A stretch of 64,000 nucleotides of DNA from Pseudonocardia sp. GTDB taxonomy: Bacteria; Actinomycetota; Actinomycetes; Mycobacteriales; Pseudonocardiaceae. Shown piece by piece: positions 17,399 to 24,232 of this stretch. Below the pieces are notes generated by a model. It was not told where the DNA came from. It saw only the letters and a program-made list of their open reading frames with translations, and made no database searches. Within the stretch, counting starts at the first letter, position 1. Each line of letters starts with the position of its first letter. The stretch covers positions 1-64,000 of the forward strand of contig JAFASX010000084.1 of NCBI GenBank assembly GCA_019244295.1, given 5' to 3'. A program made the translations under genes and the position numbers.

Positions 17399-18082
17399 CT
17401 AAGAAGCGCTCGCAATCTTAGGATGATAACGAAGAAGGACGACATCACCGATCGGTTTTGCTTCAACTAGTTGCATCCGACGGCGCGGTCCGCCTAGGTA
17501 GCTTCCGGGATTAAGGAACCGTGGCGCTCCGGAATCCCCGACGACGACCGGAGCGACAGCTAAGTGAATTTCATCCACCAGACCAGCGGACAGGAAAGCG
17601 GTATGAATGCTACCGCCTCCCTCGACCATCAGTTTCTTTACACCGCGCCGGGCGAGGTCATCTAGAAGCATGCCGAAGTCAACCTCAGTGCCAAGTGACA
17701 CTACGTCGGCAAGTCCGGTCAGCTCAGCTCTGAGTCGCTCGGCACCGACGTCCGTGGTATAGACGATTTTCTCGCCCCCAATGTGCCAGAACTCGAGGCT
17801 TGAATCTAGCTTTCCGCTGGCCGAAATAGTCACCTTAAGTGGGTGTTCGGACTCTCCTCGCCTGATCCTGGCAGCCCGACGCTCCGCACTCTTGACAATC
17901 AGTCGTGGATTGTCCGTCCGTACCGTGCCAGCGCCAATCAGAATCGCATCCATTTCTGATCGAACTTGATCAACACGGTCGAAGTCTTCCTCGTTCGACA
18001 AGAGAAGTCTCTTAGGACTTGTGTCGTCAGTGTAGCCGTCAATGCTCACGGCCACACTGAGAAGTACGTACGGACGACTCAC
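17399..18082 (-). CDS. RibD C-terminal-domain reductase
   Basis: The start is placed at the GTG at 18082, which has GCGGAGG seven bases upstream; the ORF-track ATG is five codons earlier. The 227-residue protein has the dihydrofolate-reductase-like RibD_C fold: RPYVLLSVAVSIDGYTDD at the start, IGAGTVRTDNPRL, a LMVEGGGSIHTAFLSAGLVDEIHL core and a FLNPGSY region. It resembles stand-alone (di)aminopyrimidine reductases of riboflavin or deazaflavin-like metabolism using NAD(P)H. GC is lower than in the flanking nitrile hydratase operon. No riboflavin genes are nearby, so the true substrate is open. Confidence 0.85.
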   Translation of the reverse strand: MSRPYVLLSVAVSIDGYTDDTSPKRLLLSNEEDFDRVDQVRSEMDAILIGAGTVRTDNPRLIVKSAERRAARIRRGESEHPLKVTISASGKLDSSLEFWHIGGEKIVYTTDVGAERLRAELTGLADVVSLGTEVDFGMLLDDLARRGVKKLMVEGGGSIHTAFLSAGLVDEIHLAVAPVVVGDSGAPRFLNPGSYLGGPRRRMQLVEAKPIGDVVLLRYHPKIASAS

Positions 18083-18176
18083 GAGTTTCCTCCGCAACCC
18101 TTGGTCATCCGCGGTGTCGACGGCGAGTTTGTACTCTGAACCACCGCACTCGGAAAGACCGGCCGAGACGGCGCGC

Positions 18177-18521
18177 TCAGTGCGCGTGATCGTGACTTAT
18201 CGGGCGGTGCGCCAGCGATTGGGCCCGCTCAGCCACCTCCCCGGCGGCCACCGTGCCCTGCTGAGCCAACACGTCTTCCAGCGCGCCGAGCCAGTGCTCG
18301 TAATAGCTCCACGGCCGGCCGCCGGGGTTGGCCTCCCAGGCCGCGATTCGGGCGATCAGCGCCGCCTGAAACTCGGGCCAGGTGAACGCTCCGGCGTCGT
18401 ACAGCGTGACCGCCATGCCGAACGCGCGGCTCTCCCAGGGCTCGGCGAATATCAGCTCACCGTTCGAGCGCGGCGGCGCCGCCAGCCCGTCGATGTCAAG
18501 GGGGGCCAGTAGGGGCGTCAC
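18177..18521 (-). CDS. Nitrile hydratase accessory (activator) protein
   Basis: The GTG start at 18521 overlaps the nthA stop (GTGA), giving 114 residues. The sequence [37 protein letters not shown] resembles the N-terminal half of the NHase beta subunit, as small cobalt-NHase accessory proteins (NhlE/P14K type) do. A histidine-containing tail ([10 protein letters not shown]) could bind metal. These proteins chaperone the alpha subunit, aiding cobalt insertion and cysteine oxidation. Last gene of the operon. Confidence 0.87.
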   Translation of the reverse strand: MTPLLAPLDIDGLAAPPRSNGELIFAEPWESRAFGMAVTLYDAGAFTWPEFQAALIARIAAWEANPGGRPWSYYEHWLGALEDVLAQQGTVAAGEVAERAQSLAHRPISHDHAH

Positions 18522-19102
18522 GGAGCGGACACCTTCGCCACCCCGACTAGAGCCTCCCGGGTGATCAAGGGGACGAGTTCCTCTTCGGACAGGTGCTCCG
18601 TCCCGGCCGGACGTTCCGGCAACACCAGCCACCGCACCTCGCTGCTGGAGTCGCGCACGATGATCTGCACGTCGGAACCCAGCCGCAGGCCCATCTCAGC
18701 GAGCACCGCCCGGGGTTCCCGAACCACCCGAGCCCGGTAAGCCGGGTCTTTATACCACGACGGCGGTAGCCCGAGCACCGGCCAGGGATAGCACGAGCAC
18801 AGCGTGCACACCACCACGTTGTGCGTGGTCGCGGTGTTCTTGACGACGACGATGTGCTCGCCCTGCGGGCCGGCGAAGCCCAACTCCTTGATCGCTGAAG
18901 TGCCATCGGCGAGCAGGCGCTTGCGGTACTCCGGGTCCGTCCAGGCTTTGGCGACGACCTTGGCACCGTTCAGCGGACCGACGTTGGATTCGTAATTGGC
19001 GATGAACTTGTCCATCACCGCTGGGTCGACCAGGCCGCGCTCGGTGAGCAGTTGCTCGAGGGCCTCGGTGCGCAGCGCGGGGGAGATTCGTGACGTGGTC
19101 AT
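18518..19102 (-). CDS. nthA: Nitrile hydratase alpha subunit, cobalt type
   Basis: The ATG at 19102 overlaps the beta-subunit stop (ATGA) and gives 194 residues, a normal length. The metal claw [10 protein letters not shown] is present near residue 110. The Thr in C-T-L-C-S-C is characteristic of the cobalt form, where two Cys become sulfinic/sulfenic acids. [22 protein letters not shown] is the conserved block after the claw. With the beta subunit it hydrates a C-N triple bond to a carboxamide in the cytoplasm. Gene order beta-alpha-accessory matches cobalt NHases. Thiocyanate hydrolase shares the motif and cannot be excluded as the activity. Confidence 0.95.
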   Translation of the reverse strand: MTTSRISPALRTEALEQLLTERGLVDPAVMDKFIANYESNVGPLNGAKVVAKAWTDPEYRKRLLADGTSAIKELGFAGPQGEHIVVVKNTATTHNVVVCTLCSCYPWPVLGLPPSWYKDPAYRARVVREPRAVLAEMGLRLGSDVQIIVRDSSSEVRWLVLPERPAGTEHLSEEELVPLITREALVGVAKVSAP

Positions 19103-19800
19103 GCGGCCGGCTCCAGGTAGCTTTCGAACAGCTCGGCGGTCAGGGTGAACGGCTCGGTGTCGGATACAGAAGAGCCCCACAGCTCGTGGGATTCGAAGCG
19201 GACGGTATAGACGTGCTGGGGGTTCTCGCCGAGGAAGTGGGCGTGCGTGTCGGGCAATAGCGCCGCCGGCTGCACTTGCTCGACCACCCCGGTATGGCCG
19301 CGCACGTAACCGGGTAGCCGAGTGTGCCCGGCCGGTGACATGTCCTTGGCCCGCACCTGTTGACCGACCGCGAACGCGGGCTCGGCCTCAATAGTGCGCA
19401 GTGAGCCGGGACCGGTGGCGGAATAGTTCGGCTTGTTCGGTTCCGGCACCGGCGGCTCCGGCACGTGCTCCCCGGTGATATTGCGCGCCCTGGCATCGAT
19501 GGCGCCCGGCGCCAGGATCGCGCTGTCGACGAGCATCAACTCGATGGCGTTAAGCCAGCGCCCATAATATCCATCGTCCAGATAGGCAGCGCGGTCCAAA
19601 CGCTCGAGGGCATGGCGGAAGGCGTCCAGATTCTGACCCGAGACCCGTCCCATTGACAGCAGGGTCAGCGCGAATGCCCGGCCCTCCCACTTCTCGGCGA
19701 ACACCGGTTCGTCCGGACGTGGTGGGGAAACCGCCCCCCAGCCCGTTGTCCCACCCAGGTCGGCGAACTTGTCCACGGCCGCACCCTTCGCCTCGATCAC
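19099..19800 (-). CDS. nthB: Nitrile hydratase beta subunit
   Basis: A 233-residue protein. After a short lead it reads [16 protein letters not shown], matching the usual beta-subunit opening (M-D-G-xx-D-x-GG-xx-G-[FW]-G). A GTG at 19776 with AAGGG upstream is therefore an alternative start. The core includes [29 protein letters not shown], and the C-terminal SH3-like barrel with [16 protein letters not shown] and [21 protein letters not shown]. It pairs with the alpha subunit encoded directly downstream. The AT-rich 42-bp gap upstream carries the ATCATAGTGG motif, so transcription may also initiate here. Confidence 0.93.
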   Translation of the reverse strand: MIEAKGAAVDKFADLGGTTGWGAVSPPRPDEPVFAEKWEGRAFALTLLSMGRVSGQNLDAFRHALERLDRAAYLDDGYYGRWLNAIELMLVDSAILAPGAIDARARNITGEHVPEPPVPEPNKPNYSATGPGSLRTIEAEPAFAVGQQVRAKDMSPAGHTRLPGYVRGHTGVVEQVQPAALLPDTHAHFLGENPQHVYTVRFESHELWGSSVSDTEPFTLTAELFESYLEPAA

Positions 19801-19815
19801 GATGGAAGACAGTGA

Positions 19816-19830
19816 TGAATCATAGTGGAA
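19816..19830 (-). promoter_or_regulatory. Candidate promoter/operator upstream of nthB
   Basis: The minus strand reads CCACTATGATTCA in the only gap between the DUF1116 gene and nthB. TATGAT is a good -10 hexamer. The ten bases ATCATAGTGG (plus-strand reading) are identical to a site upstream of the radical SAM gene and similar to one upstream of carbamate kinase. Confidence 0.4.
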
Positions 19831-19842
19831 ACAGGATCAGGA

Positions 19843-21249
19843 TCAGGCCACTCGAGCGGCGAGATCGTGCAACGCCGCGACGAAGCAGTCCATCGGCGCG
19901 GTGGCAACCCCAGCGCCCACCTGGCCCGCGCCTGAGCTGGCGTGCAGGATCCCGGTAGTCACCTTGGGTGTGATGCCCAGCTCAACGACTTTGCGCACGT
20001 CCACGCCCAGCGGCGTGCCGGCGAACTCCATCGGCGGCAGGGTAAACCTGGTGCTCGTACCGGCGCAGATCGCCCGGAAGCTGTCCGTCGTGGCGGCGGC
20101 GGCCGCCATCGTCCCGCCTAGGAACGCGGCCACCGCGGCCGATCCGCCGGCGGCTGGCCCGCCCATGCCAGTGAGCTCCAACACCGCGCTGTCGCCGATG
20201 TCCGGCGCGCTGCATTCCGGGCCGTAGCCGGAGTAGTACAGCGCATCGGTGATCGGGGGCGCTTTGGTGACATACCACGTCGACGCCCCACCCAGCTTGA
20301 TCCCGAACGTCGTGCCGTTGCGCGACATCGTGGTCACGATGCTCGAACCGTTTACCTGCTCGGCCCACAGCTGCAGTGATTTGGCGGCCGCCATCGCGAT
20401 GTTGAGGAAGAACAGGTGGTTGCGAGTGAGGTACTCGGCGAACGGTACCCGGACCGACTCCGGCAGCTCAGTGATATGGGCCAGCCAGGTACGGGTCAGC
20501 AGGTTGGTCGCGGCCTGGGTACGCATGTGCAGGTCGTCGCCCATGGTGATGCCCTGAGCCGCGATCGACAGCACATCGAGCGGCCCGGCATGCTCGATTA
20601 TCCGGCGCAGGGCTGGGCCGGCGACCTCGGCGAGGAACCGCAGCCGCCCAATCGCGGCGTCCGTATCTCGGCCGAACCAGGCCGAATCTCCCGGACCCTG
20701 GTTCAATCCGGAGAAAGCCCGCACGCCACCGTCCCGGTTCGCCACCACGACGACCGGCGCGGATGGACCCAGCGCGCTGGCCATCGGTATGACCATGTCA
20801 TGGTGATTGGCTGCATCCAGCGTGACGCGACCGCTGGCGAGCAGCTGGTCGGCCGTCCGCACGTCGTCGGCCCAACCCTCCGCGACCACAGCGGCCCGAA
20901 GCGACCGGCGCAGCGGGTCGCAGTGCTCGGCGTAGGGCAGCGGTGGCCCACAGTGCAGCAGCATCCGCCCTTCGACGCCCGGCACAACGGCGCCCACCGT
21001 GGAAATCTCCACCAGCCGCGGAACGCCGTTGTCGAGCCGGCGCACCACCTCGGCGTTGGCCGCGTCGATCCCGGCGGCGGCATCGCCGTACACGACGCAG
21101 AGGGCTCGCACCGCCGCGAGGTCTCCGCCGCCGGGGATGCGCCAGTCCACCTCCTGAACGGGCCGGCGCTGCGCGCGCACGGCGTCCGCGAACATCGGCA
21201 ACCCGATGTTAATCACGCCGATCTGATCGGGCAGGACCAGCCGGGTCAC
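19843..21249 (-). CDS. DUF1116 protein, AllG/YlbE-like putative carbamoyltransferase subunit
   Basis: The GTG at 21249 overlaps the radical SAM stop (GTGA) and gives 468 residues; the longer ORF-track start lies inside the upstream gene. The protein matches the DUF1116 family: INIGLPMFADAVRAQ at the N-terminus, then PMASALGPSAPVVVVANRDGG, a long helical middle, and C-terminal PMDCFVAALHDLA. E. coli AllG (YlbE) belongs to this family and works with AllF (FdrA) and AllH in oxamate carbamoyltransferase. An FdrA homologue and carbamate kinase are encoded at 2.2-4.8 kb. Its location inside a nitrile hydratase operon suggests it acts on the hydration product (inference). Confidence 0.85.
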   Translation of the reverse strand: MTRLVLPDQIGVINIGLPMFADAVRAQRRPVQEVDWRIPGGGDLAAVRALCVVYGDAAAGIDAANAEVVRRLDNGVPRLVEISTVGAVVPGVEGRMLLHCGPPLPYAEHCDPLRRSLRAAVVAEGWADDVRTADQLLASGRVTLDAANHHDMVIPMASALGPSAPVVVVANRDGGVRAFSGLNQGPGDSAWFGRDTDAAIGRLRFLAEVAGPALRRIIEHAGPLDVLSIAAQGITMGDDLHMRTQAATNLLTRTWLAHITELPESVRVPFAEYLTRNHLFFLNIAMAAAKSLQLWAEQVNGSSIVTTMSRNGTTFGIKLGGASTWYVTKAPPITDALYYSGYGPECSAPDIGDSAVLELTGMGGPAAGGSAAVAAFLGGTMAAAAATTDSFRAICAGTSTRFTLPPMEFAGTPLGVDVRKVVELGITPKVTTGILHASSGAGQVGAGVATAPMDCFVAALHDLAARVA

Positions 21250-22427
21250 CTGGTGCTCCCGGCGGGCCGAGGACTGATCTGCAGCAGCGGCTTGGATTGC
21301 TGCTGTTGCACGAGGTTCAGCGCGGAGCACGCCTGGCAGCGGGCGCACCCGGCAACCGCCGTGTCGGCGCTCAATCCGCGTCGGGCGAGGAATCCGGCCA
21401 CCTTGCGGTAGATCAGCTCGGTGTACTCGCGGGACGGAGCCGGGATGTCCTCCATCAGCGAGCCGGCCACGGGTCGAAGGGGCACCACGAAGGGATAGAC
21501 CCCGATATCCACAGCCTGCCGACACCGCTCGGCGGTCAGCTCCGGGTCCTCGCCCATGCCGAGGATGACGTAGGTCGAAACCCGCCCCTCGCCGAACAGC
21601 TCGACCGCTCGCTCCCAGGTTTCGAAGTATCGGGCGATGCCGGTGCGGGCCTTGCCGGGCGCGACTCTGGCGAGCACGGCAGGGTCGAACGACTCCACGT
21701 GAATGCCCACCGCGTCAATCCCCATGTCGTGCACCTGGTCCAGCACGCGCAGATCCTGGGGCGGCTCGAACTGCACTTCTACCGGCAACCCGGCGGCCTC
21801 CTTCACCGCCTGCCCACATCGCGAGACGTAGAGCGCGCCCCGGTCTGGCGCCACCGAGGAGCCCGTCGTGAGCGTGGCGTCGACCGCCCCGTCTAGGTCA
21901 CGCGCCGCGACCGCGACCTCCGCAAGCATCGCCGGGGTCTTCTTCGCGATCGTGCGACCGGCTGCCAGGGACAGCCCGATCCCACAGAAGCCGCACTGGT
22001 CGGAGTTGCCCCAGTAGTTGCAGGTTTGCACGACCGTGGAGGCGAGCGAGTCCAAGTGCAGCAGAGCGATCTGATGGTAGGGAATGCCGTCCGCCGTGGT
22101 CAGGTCATAAAACCGAGGACGCGTGGTGTTTGACACCGAGGCCAGTTTGGCGTCGTCCAGGTAAATGGCCTGACCATTCTTCTCGGCGCGCAACACGTAG
22201 GGCGACGCGCTGTTCGGCGGTACGGTGACCGGCACACCGTCGATCCACAACATGCCTGAGTCCGAGGGCCCGGCGCCGCCCCGGCGGGAGTTCGCGAACT
22301 CTGTCTCCAGGCGTAGCCCGACGGCCTGCAGCTCCATGATGAGGCTCGCTACCTCGGCTGCGTCCTGGCCGGCCGGCCGCTCAGAGCGATCGCCGGACGT
22401 CGCCGCAGCGACCACGACATCGGTCAT
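21246..22427 (-). CDS. Radical SAM protein, Nit1-cluster (MSMEG_0568-like) family
   Basis: A 393-residue radical SAM enzyme. The cluster motif is atypical: TCNYWGNSDQCGFCGIG places three Cys as C-x8-C-x2-C instead of C-x3-C-x2-C. SLAAGRTIAKKTPAMLAEVA, directly after it, is typical of the MSMEG_0568 family as I recall it. A C-terminal CARCQAC could hold a second metal site. The reaction is unknown, but this family is a marker of Nit1 clusters linked to nitrile and cyanide metabolism. The ATG lies seven bases after a TATGAT, fitting a leaderless transcript. The stop overlaps the DUF1116 gene. Confidence 0.88.
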   Translation of the reverse strand: MTDVVVAAATSGDRSERPAGQDAAEVASLIMELQAVGLRLETEFANSRRGGAGPSDSGMLWIDGVPVTVPPNSASPYVLRAEKNGQAIYLDDAKLASVSNTTRPRFYDLTTADGIPYHQIALLHLDSLASTVVQTCNYWGNSDQCGFCGIGLSLAAGRTIAKKTPAMLAEVAVAARDLDGAVDATLTTGSSVAPDRGALYVSRCGQAVKEAAGLPVEVQFEPPQDLRVLDQVHDMGIDAVGIHVESFDPAVLARVAPGKARTGIARYFETWERAVELFGEGRVSTYVILGMGEDPELTAERCRQAVDIGVYPFVVPLRPVAGSLMEDIPAPSREYTELIYRKVAGFLARRGLSADTAVAGCARCQACSALNLVQQQQSKPLLQISPRPAGSTR

Positions 22428-22450
22428 CCGTGCATCATAGTGGTTGAAAT
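22428..22450 (-). promoter_or_regulatory. Candidate leaderless promoter of the radical SAM gene
   Basis: On the minus strand TTTCAACCACTATGATGCACGG runs directly into the ATG. TATGAT ends six bases before the start codon, the spacing expected when transcription begins at the A of ATG, a common arrangement in actinobacteria. The complement ATCATAGTGG recurs upstream of nthB. No strong -35 hexamer is visible. Confidence 0.4.
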
Positions 22451-22474
22451 CTAATATCCGATACGTTTTGATAG

Positions 22475-23476
22475 CTACCGCGACAGACCGGTCACCCGAT
22501 ACTCGTCCAGGCGCAGGACCGATTCCCGCGCGCCATCCAGGCGCATGGCGAACTCACCGCTGTCGTCCAGCGTGCCGACGACCGAGGCGGCCAGGTCACG
22601 CTGGGTGAAGGCTTCGATACACCGCGACTCCCGGCCCGGCGGCACGCACAACAGGAACCCGTAGCTGGGGAAGCAGTTGAACCACCAGGTCAGCGGCACA
22701 CCGGCGGGCGTCGGCACTGCCGCCACATCGACCGTCACGCCGTGCCCGCCCGGCTCCAACAGCATGGCCAGGGATCCGGCGAGACCGGCCATGCTGATGT
22801 CTTTCGCCGCGACCACAATGCCCTCGGCCGCCAGCGCCGGCAACACCCGCACGTCCCCGGCGCAGTGCGCACCCCGGTTCTGGAAAGCCGGGAAGAAAGG
22901 GAAGTCCGGCCGCATCGTGCCGTCCAACGCCGCCGCTACCACCAATGACTGGCCAGCGCGAGCATTGGTCACCGAGAGTGGTGCTGGTGTCGAACCGATG
23001 CCGAACGCCGAGATCGCCGGCTCTCCATCATGAATCGTCAGATGCCCGCCGATGATCGGGACGTCGAGCAACTCCGCGGCCTCGCGCATGCCGGCCAGCG
23101 CCTGCCGGGCAACGGCCTGGGTACCGACCACCGTATCGACAATGCCCAGTGGTTCCGCGCCCATGGCCGCAAGATCGTTGACGTTGGTCAGCACGGCGGC
23201 GAAACCGGCTCCGCGCGGGTCAGCCCGGACGAACGGTGGCCACAGCGCTTCGCCACAGGCAATCACGCTGGCACCCGCTGTGGTCGCTGTGGTCGCCGTG
23301 GTCACTGTGGTCACGACCGCGCCGTCGTCGCCTGGTCCGCTGCGCCAGTCCGTGGCGCCGAGCACCTCGCCGACCAGCGCGATCTCGGCCTTAGCCCGCA
23401 GCGCCGGGTTGGTGAGCACGGATTGGACCAGCTCGTGCAGCACAGTGTTAGCTGCCCGCGCGTGTGTCTCAGTCAC
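22475..23476 (-). CDS. AIR-synthase-like (PurM/SelD fold) protein, Nit1-cluster sll0787-like family
   Basis: The GTG at 23476 (VTETHARAANTVLHEL) overlaps the regulator gene by 8 bp and gives 333 residues; the ORF-track ATG lies within that gene. PurM-type features are WRSGPGDDGAVV near the N-terminus (the phosphate-binding DDGA), AAVLTNVNDLAAMGAEPLGIVDTVV, PIIGGHLTIHDG, and VAAKDISMAGLAGSLAMLLE. The family binds ATP and activates a carbonyl or amide oxygen as a phosphate, as in FGAM to AIR conversion or selenophosphate formation. Such proteins accompany the radical SAM and nitrilase genes of Nit1 clusters. A run of TTVTTATTATTAG is a local expansion. Its substrate is unknown. Confidence 0.87.
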   Translation of the reverse strand: MTETHARAANTVLHELVQSVLTNPALRAKAEIALVGEVLGATDWRSGPGDDGAVVTTVTTATTATTAGASVIACGEALWPPFVRADPRGAGFAAVLTNVNDLAAMGAEPLGIVDTVVGTQAVARQALAGMREAAELLDVPIIGGHLTIHDGEPAISAFGIGSTPAPLSVTNARAGQSLVVAAALDGTMRPDFPFFPAFQNRGAHCAGDVRVLPALAAEGIVVAAKDISMAGLAGSLAMLLEPGGHGVTVDVAAVPTPAGVPLTWWFNCFPSYGFLLCVPPGRESRCIEAFTQRDLAASVVGTLDDSGEFAMRLDGARESVLRLDEYRVTGLSR

Positions 23477-24089
23477 GAAGCAGCCACCAGATCGCCCGCG
23501 CGGGCACGGGCCCCGGATTATGCCACCGGTGTGGACGGTCGGATGGGTAATGCAGCGTGTCACCCGCCTGAACGAGGTAGTGCTCGCCGGCTACCTCGAC
23601 CGCCAGCGTCCCGTCGAGGACCAGTAGCAGCTGCTCACCTCGGCGGGGCTGGCGGCTGGCTCCGTTCGAAGCGTTGGGAGCGATCATCGCGTAGACCCCT
23701 TCGGCTCGCATCCGATCCCCGAACATGTCCAGTCCCGATGCGGTGACCCCGCGAGTTCCGGGCGCCGCCCAGTCCGTAGCCGGAGGGGGTTGCTCAGCGG
23801 CGCGGGTATGCCGAGCCACCGGTGGTTGCTCGCCGGCGTCATCGACGAAGTATGAGATCGGCCGGCGAAGCGCGGCGGCCAGCTTGAGCAACGTGGTGAT
23901 CGTGGGAACCATGTCGCCACGCTCCACCTTGTGGATCGCCGCCGCTGAGACATCCGCTTGCGAGGCGAGTTGCTGCAGGGAGAGGCCGAGCCGGCGGCGT
24001 GCGTCACGCACCTTCGGCCCGATCGCCCCGACGATCCGCTCCCAGCCGGGTGCGGAATCTTGGTCATCGTCCGGGCCGGGCAGACTCAT
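23469..24089 (-). CDS. XRE-cupin transcriptional regulator of the nitrile operon
   Basis: A 206-residue protein. Residues 20-80 are an XRE helix-turn-helix (RRRLGLSLQQLASQADVSAAAIHKVERGDMVPTITTLLKLAAAL). The C-terminal half is a cupin (EQLLLVLDGTLAVEVAGEHYLVQAGDTLHYPSDRPHRWHNPG). This architecture senses a small metabolite in the cupin and represses the adjacent operon. It is the first gene, overlapping the AIR-synthase-like gene by 8 bp, so it is probably autoregulated. About 140 bp of upstream sequence (24090-24232) holds TTGACC at 24133-24138 (minus) as a possible -35 element. Confidence 0.9.
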   Translation of the reverse strand: MSLPGPDDDQDSAPGWERIVGAIGPKVRDARRRLGLSLQQLASQADVSAAAIHKVERGDMVPTITTLLKLAAALRRPISYFVDDAGEQPPVARHTRAAEQPPPATDWAAPGTRGVTASGLDMFGDRMRAEGVYAMIAPNASNGASRQPRRGEQLLLVLDGTLAVEVAGEHYLVQAGDTLHYPSDRPHRWHNPGPVPARAIWWLLRD

Positions 24090-24232
24090 CCCAGATCCTC
24101 ATCGGGCATGTCGAATACTGTACGGCGCGGTCAATCCTGCCCGACGCGGCACGTGTATGGCCGGCGCAGCACCTGCAGGAGCTGCGTCAGCCATACATGC
24201 ACTGCGCGAGCAGTACGCGGGGACGCGCTCGG

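Noticed and set aside
19099-19102. Thiocyanate hydrolase instead of nitrile hydratase
   Set aside because: Kept only as an alternative: the two-subunit plus accessory layout and lengths fit nitrile hydratase better than the three-subunit thiocyanate enzyme.
18177-23476. Reading the CTLCSC protein as a thiazole/oxazole (TOMM) or NHLP-type precursor peptide cluster
   Set aside because: A full-length alpha subunit, a beta subunit and an accessory protein in the standard order indicate a real nitrile hydratase; no YcaO or dehydrogenase gene is present.
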